Shown here piece after piece: positions 9,696 to 19,154 of a DNA stretch of 64,000 bases; position 1 is the stretch's first letter, and every line of letters starts with the position of its first letter. Origin of the DNA: Megalonaias nervosa (taxonomy: Eukaryota > Mollusca > Bivalvia > Unionida > Unionidae); assembly GCA_016617855.1 (NCBI GenBank), contig JAECUM010001152.1, forward strand, positions 1 to 64,000, written 5' to 3'. The translations under genes were made by a program, and so were the position numbers. The notes under the pieces are model-generated. The model was given only the letters and a program-made list of their open reading frames with translations. It was not told the origin of the DNA and ran no database searches.

Positions 9696-10904
9696 ATGAG
9701 TATTGGAGAACCATATTCAGCTAAATTAGCTCGAGGGCGACTAGAGGCAATTAAAAAATATCTACCCGTTCGTGATTCTGTTAAGCAACAACTAAATCGT
9801 GTCAGGAATCTCAAGTCGAATTTGAAGAGGATACAAAAAGATTATTTAAACCTATCACTGAGACCACTAAAGGTATTCAACCTGTGTTAGAGAAAACAGC
9901 TGAAGCCACTGAAAAAATAGCAAGAAGAACTAAGAAAACAAAAAAGATTCTTGAAGAATTTCCAGCCGAAATAGCTGCTGCGATGCCAGTCCCGGAAATA
10001 CCTGAGGATGAAGATCAACTTGAAGGTGATGAAGTAGAAGGTGCTGAAGCACCAGCCCCTAAACGAAAGAGTCGTTTAAGTACTGCTGAACTGATAAATA
10101 AATTTGATGAAGAAACTGTTAAGACAATTAATAAATTGAACCGAGATCAACTAGTTGAGTTTCCTGTGGATAGTTTTAGTCAAAGAAGTAAATTAATGAA
10201 ACCTGAACACGCTAAAGATATTAAAAATATTGGACAATGGAAAAAATATTTATATCGCATACGCATGAATGTTGAACAAGCTAGAGATAATGATCCATTA
10301 TATCAGGGTTATGTTATGGAAATTGATAATTTAATTCAATCAAGAAGGGAGAGGAAAAAACAATAAAAACAACAAGAACGACAACAAAAACAACAAGAAA
10401 AAATGAAACAATTACAAAAACCTCCAAAACAAAAAACACCAAAAGCATTTGAGCAATTACTTCATGATTATCCAGAATTACCATCATCACCACGACTACA
10501 ACAAGAACGACAACAACGAGAACAACAACTACAACAACTACAACAACGAGAACAACAACTACAAGAACAACTACAACAACTAGAAAAAGAAAAAAAACGA
10601 TTACAATCAGTCAAAACAACAAGTAAGGAAGAAGAAGAAGAAGAATATTGGCCGTCAGACACTTCTTCCGGCGCAACTGGAAGTGGTTTTAGGAAGTGGT
10701 TTTATTACTTGTCCCAATAACGTTCTTGCTGATGTCAATCGACTAGAAATCCTCATTGGAGGAAAACGAGCTGGTAATAATTCCCCAGAAATCATTAATG
10801 AAGCAGCTGATATTTGTAAACGATTATTTACAGGTGGTATCATGGATATTAATGTGTATCGGTCTCTCATTAATGAAATCGCCGATGAGTATCATAGTGA
10901 TTAA
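9696..10904 (+). pseudogene. P2 coiled-coil/Q-rich protein with conserved Polinton C-terminus (broken)
   Basis: Reads as one gene of about 400 codons in pieces. The N-terminal part is MSIGEPYSAKLARGRLEAIK. A heptad-rich, highly charged middle and an acidic segment follow, then a Gln-rich coiled coil (LQQERQQREQQLQQLQQREQ-like, about 10490-10600). The C-terminal part contains LEILIGGKRAGNNSPEIINE, a pattern I recognise from Polinton proteins of unknown function. Breaks: a frame change between about 9790 and 9845, an in-frame TAA at 10364-10366, and a 13 bp tandem duplication (GGAAGTGGTTTTA, 10679-10691 and 10692-10704) that shifts frame in the middle of GSGF. No enzymatic motif is seen. A structural or scaffold role is only a guess. 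Confidence 0.65.
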
Positions 10905-10939
10905 GTACGTAATTAGTGATAAAGTCACTTAATAATAAA

Positions 10940-11401
10940 ATGATCATACACAATACTCGTGGACCTACCATGGTCAGGGTAATAAACTCTCGATTACCGG
11001 TATACAAAATGACCTACGGAGATGGATTAGGTGATGTTATTCAGGGTCTGTTTAGGAGGATAGCCCCAAAAGCAATACCAATTGCAAAGCAACTAGGAAT
11101 GAAAGCTATTGATGTTGTTCGTGAAAAAGGTACAAGCGCTGTTGGTAATATTGCTAGCAAAGCATTCTCAGCAATTAAAGATAGACTATCACGATTAATA
11201 CGCAGACCACAAGCGGCCCGACCTCAACCTGTGAAATTACCTAGTACTGAAGTGATGCCCGCAAATGTCAGTAAAATAATAAATCAAGCAGCTAATAAAA
11301 AACTAGCGGAATTAGCTGATATCCCGATGTCGGAAAAGGAAAAAAATATAACCGCTAGTCTGATAGCAGGAAGTGGTCTTCGAGTTAGACGAAGACGATA
11401 A
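10940..11401 (+). CDS. P2 minor core/capsid protein, adenovirus pVI/pX-like
   Basis: About 153 residues from the ATG at 10940; a GTG eight codons upstream (10916) is also in frame but less likely. The N-terminal third has GDGLGDVIQGLFRRIAP, the glycine-rich then amphipathic-helix pattern of Polinton/adenovirus minor capsid precursors. It continues into Ala/Lys-rich helices and ends in a cationic tail, GLRVRRRR. These proteins are usually cleaved by the adenain protease during virion maturation and bind DNA or membranes; the role here is inferred from that family. It lies 8 bases before the capsid gene and appears intact. Confidence 0.65.
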   Translation: MIIHNTRGPTMVRVINSRLPVYKMTYGDGLGDVIQGLFRRIAPKAIPIAKQLGMKAIDVVREKGTSAVGNIASKAFSAIKDRLSRLIRRPQAARPQPVKLPSTEVMPANVSKIINQAANKKLAELADIPMSEKEKNITASLIAGSGLRVRRRR

Positions 11402-11409
11402 TAATAAAG

Positions 11410-12801
11410 ATGTTTAAGCGCGTATCTGACCCCGCGTTTGACATGGATGCAGCAGTAATCAAAGATGAGTCTGTGCGCGATTATCAGTATTATTCTTATG
11501 ACGCACGAATTCCAGATCAGCGTGGACGAATCGAACTACAGGTTCAGGATACAAGTAGATATTTCCTACCCGCTGAAGCATTTATTGAAGTAGAAGGTGA
11601 AATTATAAATAACGCTAATCCTGCAGCACCAGTAGCATACGCCGCTGATATTATGGTTGGTTTTGTTAATAATGGTATTATGGCGTTATTTGACAGCGCT
11701 ACGTACATGATAGACGGAAAAAATATTGAATCAATTCAGAAAGACGTCGATGTTGCCACAACAATACTTGGTCTTGCGAGATACAGCTACGATTATTCAA
11801 GATCAGCTGGTCCATCAATGATGTTTGTCAAGGATACTTCTAACCACTCTGATAACAATCAATATAACATGAGACGACCAAGAAACTTCGCCAATAACGC
11901 TGACGCTGATGTATGGCCAGTGGTTCATGGTTCTAATCCAAATTTCAACTTAGGATTTGCAGCACGTCGATCAATGTTAAGCGGTAATAGGAGAGCATTT
12001 TCATGTGCAATTCCACTGTCACATATTTTTGGATTCTGTAGAAATGTCAGAAAAGTCATTTTCGGAGCCAAACATACGGTTGTACTTGTACGAAAAGGCA
12101 ATGATAATGATGCAATCTGGCGACCCGCTGGTGCTGGTGATGGTATAGTAATACTAACAAAACTTTCCTTGTGGATGCCAGTGATGACTCCAACAATATC
12201 TGAAGAAGATCGGTTGTTATCTTTTATGAGTCAAGGCGGTAAATCAACGTTGTCATGGTTAACAATGACCACAGATGTTGTTCAGAGTGCAATTGATGGT
12301 TTATTTACGTGGCAGATAGCTTCTCAGCAAGGTGTTTCTGTACCAAGACATATATTTATTGCGTTTCAAAATGCTGTACGAGTAAACGATCAAACACATA
12401 GTCACATGATATTTGACAAACTCGGTGTTTCTGAGATTTCATTAAGGATAAATGGACATCAAGAACCATCCGAGGATATTTTGTTAAATTTCGATCAAAA
12501 TCATGTAGCACGTGCATATCATCGTCTTATGTCGTTCATGGGTCGTGATCAAAATATTGATACTCGTTTACAAATATCTCAGTTAGATTTTACAACGCTG
12601 TATCCGATTTATTACTTTTCTCTAGAACATTTAGATTTAACAAGACAATCTGTTGTAGATATTTATCTTCGAGCTCGTGTGGTAACAGGAGTTATTGTTA
12701 ATTACAGAGCAATTGCTGTTATACTCAGCGATAAATCGATGTTACTCGAAGGTGTTGGTGGACGAATGAGAGTTATTGATGCCCCAGTAGAAAACATGTA
12801 A
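11410..12801 (+). CDS. P2 major capsid protein (double jelly-roll, hexon-like)
   Basis: An intact frame of 463 residues, in the size range of Polinton major capsid proteins. Supporting features: N-terminal extension, an early beta-rich part (GRIELQVQDTSRYFLPAEAF), a central LTKLSLWMPVMTPT segment resembling the LWMP-x-x-P element I know from these proteins, and a second beta-rich half ending LRARVVTGVIVNY. There is no signal peptide or transmembrane segment. It sits between the two pX-like genes, ahead of protease and fibre, in a compact same-strand cluster with 8-35 base spacers, so it is probably a late structural block. The call is by pattern and context and would be settled by structure prediction. 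Confidence 0.8.
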   Translation: MFKRVSDPAFDMDAAVIKDESVRDYQYYSYDARIPDQRGRIELQVQDTSRYFLPAEAFIEVEGEIINNANPAAPVAYAADIMVGFVNNGIMALFDSATYMIDGKNIESIQKDVDVATTILGLARYSYDYSRSAGPSMMFVKDTSNHSDNNQYNMRRPRNFANNADADVWPVVHGSNPNFNLGFAARRSMLSGNRRAFSCAIPLSHIFGFCRNVRKVIFGAKHTVVLVRKGNDNDAIWRPAGAGDGIVILTKLSLWMPVMTPTISEEDRLLSFMSQGGKSTLSWLTMTTDVVQSAIDGLFTWQIASQQGVSVPRHIFIAFQNAVRVNDQTHSHMIFDKLGVSEISLRINGHQEPSEDILLNFDQNHVARAYHRLMSFMGRDQNIDTRLQISQLDFTTLYPIYYFSLEHLDLTRQSVVDIYLRARVVTGVIVNYRAIAVILSDKSMLLEGVGGRMRVIDAPVENM

Positions 12802-12836
12802 ATAAACATGTAATTAGATCGTTCATAATATTAATA

Positions 12837-13295
12837 ATGTCATATCATCACGTTAGTGTAAGTCTGACTCCTGGTCAGATTAAAAAGCTGCAATCAGCAT
12901 CAAAAAATAATTGTGGAATAAAAATATCGCTAAAGCGAGAACAGATGACCGGTGCAAATAAACTATCGTTGACCGAGCGTCAGTTCAAAAACTTTAATGA
13001 TGCTAAAAAATCAAATAAAGGCGTCAAACTTAATCTTTCTGCGGGCGCCATCAAAGACATCGCTAAAACGGGTGGTATATTTCCGCTTCTTGCAGCAATA
13101 CCAGCATTAATAGCCGCTGCAGCCCCAGCTGTTGCAAAGGCAGCTGCGCTAGGCGCTGTTGGAACAGCTGCTGGAATGGCGTTAAAGAAAGCAACCGGAA
13201 AAGGAATCAAAAAAAAAGGAAAGGGTCTAAGATTACCAGGGACTCCACATTCATGGTACGGAAAGGGTCTAAGATTACCAGGGACAGTTTACTAA
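12837..13295 (+). CDS. P2 pX-like minor virion protein with hydrophobic GG segment
   Basis: 152 residues. The N-terminal half is built of similar repeats (VSVSLTPGQIKKLQSASKN, LTERQFKNFNDAKKSNKG, LNLSAGAI). Next comes KTGGIFPLLAAIPALIAAAA, the Gly-Gly plus hydrophobic stretch typical of Polinton pX-like proteins, followed by an Ala-rich helix and a Lys/Gly tail. The tail contains GKGLRLPGT twice, 42 bp apart, which is an in-frame duplication. The related P3 proteins near 42216 and 51987 share the GG/GF-LL signature. A membrane-active or DNA-condensing virion role is inferred. Intact. Confidence 0.75.
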   Translation: MSYHHVSVSLTPGQIKKLQSASKNNCGIKISLKREQMTGANKLSLTERQFKNFNDAKKSNKGVKLNLSAGAIKDIAKTGGIFPLLAAIPALIAAAAPAVAKAAALGAVGTAAGMALKKATGKGIKKKGKGLRLPGTPHSWYGKGLRLPGTVY

Positions 13296-13303
13296 TAACA
13301 CCC

Positions 13304-13707
13304 ATGTCCAATTATGATATACTTAATGCTGCTAAGCAATTAAAAATAAAAAATTTCAGAGGTGTTTTTATGCACGATCAATTACCAAAAAAACCAAACA
13401 ATATTGAAACTGGTATCATTAATCTCGATAAAAACTCTGGACCAGGCACGCACTGGGTAGGATATGCAATTGATCCACGTGGAATTATTTATTTCGATCG
13501 TATGGATTAGCACCACCAAAAGAATTTCTTCATTATGTTAGCAATAATACTGCTCCAATCTGGTATTCAACGCTACCAACACAAAAAATAACTGATCCTC
13601 CAATATGCGGTCGTGAAACCCTCGCTGTGCTTGATGCTATATCAAAATCAACAGCACCGCCTCATAAAGTCGTGCACGCGTTCACTACACTACGTCATAA
13701 CACTTAA
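13304..13707 (+). pseudogene. P2 adenain-type cysteine protease (frameshifted)
   Basis: Starts MSNYDILNAAKQLKIKNFRG at 13304 and carries the adenain layout: catalytic His in GTHWVGY, acidic residue in YFDRM, then after a frame change APPKEFLHYV and Cys in PPICGRETLA, ending at a stop at 13705-13707. The first frame stops at 13508-13510 (TAG); the second half lies one base out of register, so one base is missing around 13503-13508. It would normally mature the capsid. As assembled, the protease lacks its catalytic Cys region. Total length of about 134 codons is short next to the 170-residue P3 protease at 36128-36640. Confidence 0.8.
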
Positions 13708-13726
13708 ACTGATATCAGTAAATATA

Positions 13727-14839
13727 ATGGTAGATATTTATGGAAGATCCTCAGGTAAAGCTCAGAAGATCGATTTATCTAAATATGCAACTCTTGATCA
13801 GCTCAGAAATGAAATCGATGATTTATTAAATATCACAAGTGTGGATCAAAATGAAGTCGTCGTTTTTCAGGATAAACAAGGACGATTAAAAACGAGTAAC
13901 ATACAACTACCAGATGTACTTATACGAATTCCCAACGCGGTTGTTAATAATATCGTTACTTTCACTGATCAAGGTAAAATACAGGATTCCGGTAAGTCGG
14001 TTAACGATTATGTTAAGAAAACTGGTGATGTATTTACCGGTGACATTATTATGTCAGGAAGAAAAATTACATATCTTGGAGATCCAATCGCAGATACAGA
14101 CGCAGCAACAAAAAAATACGTCGATGATCAAGATTCCAAGTACGTGTCAGTGCGCGGTGGTATAATGCGTGCATTTCTCGACATGAATAATAATGGTATT
14201 AATAATCTCAGAACACCAGAAACAGATTTTGACGCTGCAACGAAGAAATACGTCGACGATAAGGAAATTCCAATAACGACTTCGTTAACGACAATTAATG
14301 ATGGAATTGCTTCATTTAGAGCTGAATATTTTACTCATGCACAAACATTTCTAAATTTTCGTAGAAATGTAAACAGAAATATTAATGACTTTTTTGGAAC
14401 TCCACCAATCGTTGACATAAAACGTACCGACATTAAGATGAAAATCAACGATATTGTTAGTGGAATTCCTAATATCATTGAAAAAACGAATCTAGTAACA
14501 AAGTTACTTGCTGGAATGCCTCACATGCAGATCTTCAACGTAGTATACACAGTAGCATCAGGATTAGGAGTATGGAGACTGCAAGATAATAATCTCAAAC
14601 ACACCGCAGAAGTCACTGGCGTATACAGGCTGTCTATATTTAGCATAGCAAAATTCAGTATATTTACTACATTTCCATGGCGTCATTCAATCGATACTTT
14701 TTCTGGAGTTGTATCCGTCATAATAAATAAAGATGCGGAAGAAACATTTCTGCTGGAAGCATCTGATAAAAATTTAACCAGAGCATTATATTGGTGGTGC
14801 TTGGAATTTGTATGTGAAACTCCTCAATTAGTTACCTAG
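13727..14839 (+). CDS. P2 fibre-like protein with DAATKKYVD repeats
   Basis: 370 residues from the ATG at 13727; an in-frame upstream ATG at 13613 lies inside the protease gene and is unlikely. Two copies of the trimeric phage tail-fibre type repeat are plain: one with MSGRKITYLGDP and DAATKKYVDDQ, the other with MNNNGINNLRTPETDFDAATKKYVDD. The N-terminus (KIDLSKYATLDQL) and the linker VVNNIVTFTDQGKIQDSG are also fibre-like. The C-terminal 170 residues are beta-rich and would be the receptor-binding head. This protein would project from the vertex and bind host cells, which suggests P2 derives from a form with virions. Intact. Confidence 0.75.
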   Translation: MVDIYGRSSGKAQKIDLSKYATLDQLRNEIDDLLNITSVDQNEVVVFQDKQGRLKTSNIQLPDVLIRIPNAVVNNIVTFTDQGKIQDSGKSVNDYVKKTGDVFTGDIIMSGRKITYLGDPIADTDAATKKYVDDQDSKYVSVRGGIMRAFLDMNNNGINNLRTPETDFDAATKKYVDDKEIPITTSLTTINDGIASFRAEYFTHAQTFLNFRRNVNRNINDFFGTPPIVDIKRTDIKMKINDIVSGIPNIIEKTNLVTKLLAGMPHMQIFNVVYTVASGLGVWRLQDNNLKHTAEVTGVYRLSIFSIAKFSIFTTFPWRHSIDTFSGVVSVIINKDAEETFLLEASDKNLTRALYWWCLEFVCETPQLVT

Positions 14840-14848
14840 ATAAGTATA

Positions 14849-15334
14849 ATGAATCAAGAGTCATTTATCGATGTTCAACGTCACAGATACGCTCAAGTAT
14901 GTGAGTGTCAAACTAAACTAAAAAATATCATCGACGATTACACGATAAAGGTAAAAAAATATTGTCGTCGTATGGTTGTTATTGATATAATGGTATACTC
15001 GGTTTCTGCTGTTATTGCTGGAACTGGATTATTACTATCAACAATAACGATGACAGCGCCTGCAGTTGTAACAATTATAGTTTCAACGGCAACAACATGT
15101 GCAGGTATTTTCAGTATTATCTCTAAGAAAATATCTACATGTACGAATGATAAACTAAACGAATACATAATGAAATTGCACACAGCAACAGCCGCATACA
15201 CTAAATTATGCTCGTATATTTCAGCATATCTCAGTGATGGTAAAATATCCGATGAGGAGTTTGTAACGATAATGAAAACCTACGACGAAGTGTTCATAAT
15301 TGCTAGTGACAATAACGGAAAGATGGAGAATTAA
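14849..15334 (+). CDS. P2 membrane protein with two TM segments
   Basis: 161 residues: a short helical N-terminus, then two adjacent hydrophobic helices at about residues 45-68 and 72-95 (VVIDIMVYSVSAVIAGTGLL; VVTIIVSTATTCAGIFSII), then an alpha-helical cytoplasmic tail. The layout resembles SLATT-type 2-TM proteins, but I cannot assign it to that family. It follows the fibre gene after 9 bases on the same strand. The function is unknown and it is intact. Confidence 0.6.
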   Translation: MNQESFIDVQRHRYAQVCECQTKLKNIIDDYTIKVKKYCRRMVVIDIMVYSVSAVIAGTGLLLSTITMTAPAVVTIIVSTATTCAGIFSIISKKISTCTNDKLNEYIMKLHTATAAYTKLCSYISAYLSDGKISDEEFVTIMKTYDEVFIIASDNNGKMEN

Positions 15335-15352
15335 ATAATAACGATAATAATA

Positions 15353-16818
15353 ATGTCAGAGTCGCGCGAATTACTTCAGCAGATTGTAGCTAATACAACG
15401 CCGTCAAAAACTACTATGATATCATTAAGTTCAACCAGTCCTGAATTTAGCGTTAACTTTCAAACCGCAATTCCAGCAAACAAATAGCATTAGCGCAATT
15501 ACGAGTTTATTATAGTTGGCCTAATATTAGATCAAAACCGTTTGGTGGACAACAACCAAATAATTCACTGGTATTTGCGAATAAAAATAAACCAAATGGA
15601 ACACCTGACTGGCAAGTTGTTGGAATTTCAACGGGCAGTTAGCAAATAGAACAGATTAATGATGAATTTCAACGCAGAATTAAATCTATTACAGGGAAAG
15701 AATCTAAAATAGCGATCACTGTTCATGAACCAACATTATCAGCGGTTATTGAAATAAATTCTCCTGACTACCTCGTAGATATTTATCAAAGTTCGATTAG
15801 ATCCGTGTTAGGATGGCCTGATGTTCCATCGGTTTATAATGGAGTTTCAGAACCAACTAAAAATGAGTTTAAAACGAGTGAAGAAAAATTCATTAAAAAT
15901 CCAGAATATCGAGAAAATAATCCATGGCATTATATATTATTTGAATCTGATTCAAACAACGATATATATTACTTTATCGATTTTGACGGTAAAAAGATCC
16001 CCAAGGCGACTAGATCAGTATTTAATGTTATCGTTACGCCAGAGAGGAGGCATCGAGATATTGTTGATGTAGGATTTATTAAAGAATTTTTAGATACTCT
16101 TAAACCTGAATACGATACAACGTTTAATGATTTAAGAAATTTACTTATTTCATTATCACAACATTACAACGATAACGTAAAGCAGCAAATAATCGAGTCA
16201 ATAAAATACTTAAATGGGATCTTATTCGATTTATACATCGCCAATCGAAGTATTATAAACGTTGCGACTGATATTTGTAGAGACACTTACACAAGTCCAA
16301 AATTGAGGCAAGTATTTCTTGATCATTATAAAATAACAGAAAAAGATTTACAAACACTCATTATACCAGATTTAAATAACGCTGAAATGAAGAAATCATT
16401 AAATGATCTTATTGAAGAATATTATCCGGGAGTAATTGAATCGTGGAGAAAAATAGCCCCACCACCGGTTATACTAAAACACAATAACAATCCCTTTGGT
16501 GCCGGACGTCATATATCGCCAGGTATTGTAAATATAACATCAGTTATTGCAGTCAATCTGGTATGTGATGTTATTGAAGGTAGCTATCAGGTAGATCTTT
16601 CTAAGTCTAGCCAGGCTCAGCAAGGGTACATATTATTCAGTTTTAGCCCGTTGATACCTCCCGGTTCGTTAATTGTATCAGAGCCAATTAATCCCGTGTA
16701 CCTGCGAGTTCATAATCCGTTATTATCAAGAATACACTTTAAACTTACGGACCAAAATAATAGAATTCTGGACACGAGAAACGAAGTACTAAATATAAAC
16801 CTGTATGTGAAATCATAA
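15353..16818 (+). pseudogene. P2 penton-like minor capsid protein (frameshift and stop)
   Basis: Starts MSESRELLQQIVANTTPS. The N-terminal piece (SPEFSVNFQTAIPAN) runs into a stop near 15485. One base out of register it continues QIALAQLRVYYSWPNI, the pattern of Polinton penton proteins, then an in-frame TAG at 15640-15642, and then a long open part to 16818. The C-terminus has the usual penton ending: GYILFSFSPLIPPGSLI, YLRVHNPLLSRIHFKLTD, ILDTRNEVLNINLYV. The total of about 488 codons is long because of a helical insertion in the middle. It would occupy the fivefold vertices together with the fibre. Confidence 0.75.
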
Positions 16819-17235
16819 TACGTTTTTATTATAACAAAAAAAAATATCCAGATGTCTATATACTGTATTCTTTGTTTACATAAAATCCGTGCATAATCGA
16901 AATCTATTATCTAGAAGACTGTGGCTGCATATTGATTATTCCATATAACGGCTGTGCGTAAAGTTATTTTAAGAACATCAGCTATATGACTAAATCAATA
17001 TCCGCTGTTACGGCTTTACGCATAACTCAGTGTTATACAGAATTATATATATTTTTTGGAAACTAGAAGTATAAAATTCCATTTTACACAAAAATGATGT
17101 TTCAGTCCCTACGAACACGATATATATCGTTTTTCGTTAATTATTTAGTGATCTATCTGTTTTCTGTAAGCATCGCTGTTAGTGAAGCAGCAGCGTAAAT
17201 ATATTTAAATTCAACTGTATTATTGATAAGAGAAC
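16819..17235. other. P2 intergenic sequence
   Basis: AT-rich, no gene seen. Near-inverted words (CCATATAACGGCTGTGCGTAAAG near 16942 and TCCGCTGTTACGGCTTTACGCATAA near 17000) could form a hairpin. This is the gap between the structural block and the replication block. Confidence 0.4.
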
Positions 17236-17306
17236 GATGGCCGAAATGGTAAGACGGTTGGACGTAGATCGAACTCTACAAACTCTCGCGTGTTCGAGTC
17301 TCCAAA
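17236..17306 (+). ncRNA. tRNA-like sequence with Pol III A and B boxes
   Basis: TGGCCGAAATGG (17238-17249) fits the A-box consensus and TGTTCGAGTCT (17291-17301) is close to the B-box, 41 bases apart. The D-arm-like and GTAGA/TCTAC anticodon-stem-like parts fold, but the acceptor stem and T stem do not pair, so it is not a working tRNA. It could be a SINE head or a captured tRNA relic inside P2. Confidence 0.4.
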
Positions 17307-17387
17307 AATGCTAAAGGTATTTATCTTGCATTTGGCGACTGATGCTATTTAATTGGGGGAACCCGGAGCATTTCCTCGAAATCCACA

Positions 17388-17485
17388 ACAGACAAAATAC
17401 ACTCTCCTATCATACACCCTTGAGGGGTGTACCTTTTACACTCCCCGGGGTTTTGTATGGGGGGAGAGTGTACAAAATCTGTTGG
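17388..17485. repeat. Inverted repeat (long hairpin) inside P2
   Basis: CAACAGACAAAATACACTCTCC at the left is nearly the reverse complement of GGAGAGTGTACAAAATCTGTTG at the right. Between them are GC-rich runs including ACACCCTTGAGGGGTGT and CCCCGGGG, which form inner palindromes. TTGGACGTAGA occurs just outside the right arm and again inside the tRNA-like sequence (17259-17271). Confidence 0.6.
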
Positions 17486-17517
17486 ACGTAGACAAGATTC
17501 CCTCGTCATCACCATTT

Positions 17518-17728
17518 GTATATATTTCATAACCATACAATCATCATTGTATATAACCATAATCATCATTGTATATAACCATATAATCATCATTGTATAT
17601 AACCATTATCATCATTGTATATAACCATATAATCACCTTCATTGTATATAACCATTATCATCATTGTATATAACCATATAATCACCTTCATTATATATAA
17701 CCATTATCTTCATTGTATATAATCATAA
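17518..17728 (+). repeat. Minisatellite, about 20-24 bp TATATAACCAT(A)ATCATCATTG unit
   Basis: About ten imperfect tandem copies of a unit containing CATTGTATATAACCAT followed by TATCATCATTG or ATAATCACCTTCATT. It is non-coding and lies between the structural and replication genes of P2. Confidence 0.85.
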
Positions 17729-18060
17729 ATGTGACCTCTGAACTTGCTCGGATGTCAGAAGGCAACCGGGGAGTTCACAAAGGTCAAAATGTGCCGTCCG
17801 CAAAAATCAACATCATAACCATCTGTAAATATAATCATTGTTCATCAATCAGTTTATATGTGACCTCTGGTCCTACTAAGATGTTGTTTGACACCTTAGG
17901 GGATCACATGGGGTTTGTGTTTCGTCTTTCGGAATTTCCTCTGGTCCTACTAAGATGTTGTTTGACACCTTAGGGGATCACATGGGGATTAATTCAGAAT
18001 GCTCCTGAACTTGCCAGCATGTTATATGACAAGCTGGGAGTTCATGGAGTTGTGTTGTGA
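17728..18060. repeat. Duplicated segment CTGGTCCTACTAAGATG...GGGGATCACATGGGG
   Basis: A block of about 47 bp is present at about 17868-17912 and again at 17940-17986, nearly identical. Related wording surrounds it (TGACCTCTGAACTTGCTCGGATGTCAGAAGG; CTGAACTTGCCAGCATGTTATATGACAAGCTGGG). Together with 17236-17728 it looks like a foreign non-coding insertion within P2. Confidence 0.6.
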
Positions 18061-18114
18061 TATATGTTTTGTAAAAAAATATTATTTTTATATTAAATAA
18101 ACACTTATTATATA

Positions 18115-18549
18115 ATGAATTTTGAAAATATCAATGTCATTGTTTCTGCGATTAAAAAATTACAACATAACGGTATCAATATATCTGATAATCTTAATAC
18201 TGAAAAGATTCTATGTGATTTTGACTCATTACAACAACGAAAGAACGAGAACAGATTCACGCTATCCGCTGATTACAGGTTTATGAAAGTTATCCAGCAA
18301 GGAATGTTAAAGTCATTGGCAACTGTCACTGATGATCAGGTAAAATTGTTTGTGCCTCTCTCAAACGCTATTGACAAAATCAAGCTAGAATTATCTCATG
18401 GATACGAACAGAAAAAGATCATGAACTTTCGAATAAGACAATTAAGAGAGCATTGTGAAAATACGAGTGAAAATACGAGTGAAAATGACTGCGATAATGA
18501 TGGACCACTGACTGTAATTATGGCTAAACAAAAACCTTGGCAAAATTGA
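18115..18549 (+). CDS. P2 hypothetical protein, helical
   Basis: 144 residues, MNFENINVIVSAIKKLQHNG..., mostly predicted helical, with a repeated NTSENTSEN near the C-terminus and no cysteine pairs or TM segment. No family recognised. It opens the replication half of P2, convergent with the HNH gene. Codon use resembles its neighbours and the frame is intact, so it is probably real. Confidence 0.5.
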   Translation: MNFENINVIVSAIKKLQHNGINISDNLNTEKILCDFDSLQQRKNENRFTLSADYRFMKVIQQGMLKSLATVTDDQVKLFVPLSNAIDKIKLELSHGYEQKKIMNFRIRQLREHCENTSENTSENDCDNDGPLTVIMAKQKPWQN

Positions 18550-18587
18550 CAGAGTCGAACTATCTGTTTTATGTTATGAAGACAGAA

Positions 18588-19088
18588 TTAGATATATTCA
18601 AATACTATCCGCTGATTATATGTTTTCGAAAATGCAGATCTAATAATATTATTTGCGACAAATTGTACCGATCGTGAATTTATGCTAAAATGTTTTGCAG
18701 CCGCATATATTGATGGAAAAGTAATTTCCCGTCCTGTTTCTGTATTTATGGATTTAATAGATCTTCTTGCAAACTTTTTACATTTTCCAGTATTTCCACG
18801 TGCAGAATTCTGACTTTGTGTAATAGCTTGCAGGTTAGATAACCGATTATTCTGGGGATCTCCATCAATATGATCAACTATAAGTCCATCTTTGATCAAT
18901 CCAAAATGACATTCAAATATGAATTTATCTGAGTAATAATGTTTATTTTTCCCAGCACGAAATCTAAAATAACCAGTATTAGTAATACTACCTACTGGTT
19001 TTTTCAATCTACAGTGTCTGATTACACCATCTCGGGATGCTTCATAATTTTTTATTATAGGATGTTTCACAAATTCGTTTTGCTCCAT
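18588..19088 (-). CDS. P2 HNH endonuclease with NUMOD-type DNA-binding repeat
   Basis: 166 residues. The N-terminal NUMOD4-like part (FVKHPIIKNYEASRDGVIR) precedes the HNH core VDHIDGDPQNNRLSNLQAI, which has the DH pair and the asparagine-rich follow-up. A NUMOD1-type helix-turn-helix comes next (FPSIYAAAKHFSINSRSV). This is the architecture of free-standing homing endonucleases in phages and large DNA viruses, which cut DNA to copy themselves. It faces right to left between two plus-strand genes, which also fits an inserted homing gene. Intact. Confidence 0.85.
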   Translation of the reverse strand: MEQNEFVKHPIIKNYEASRDGVIRHCRLKKPVGSITNTGYFRFRAGKNKHYYSDKFIFECHFGLIKDGLIVDHIDGDPQNNRLSNLQAITQSQNSARGNTGKCKKFARRSIKSINTETGREITFPSIYAAAKHFSINSRSVQFVANNIIRSAFSKTYNQRIVFEYI

Positions 19089-19154
19089 TATATATATAAT
19101 ATTATTTGTCTAAATCATTGTTTTGAAATCTAACCAGATAATCTTCTACGATTT

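Noticed and set aside
13217..13286. 26 bp direct repeat in the P2 pX-like gene as a frame-breaking event
   Set aside because: The spacing is 42 bp, a multiple of three, and the frame stays open; it is a harmless tail duplication.
17236..17306. Functional tRNA-Ser/Leu gene
   Set aside because: A and B boxes are present, but the acceptor and T stems do not pair; kept only as a tRNA-like sequence.
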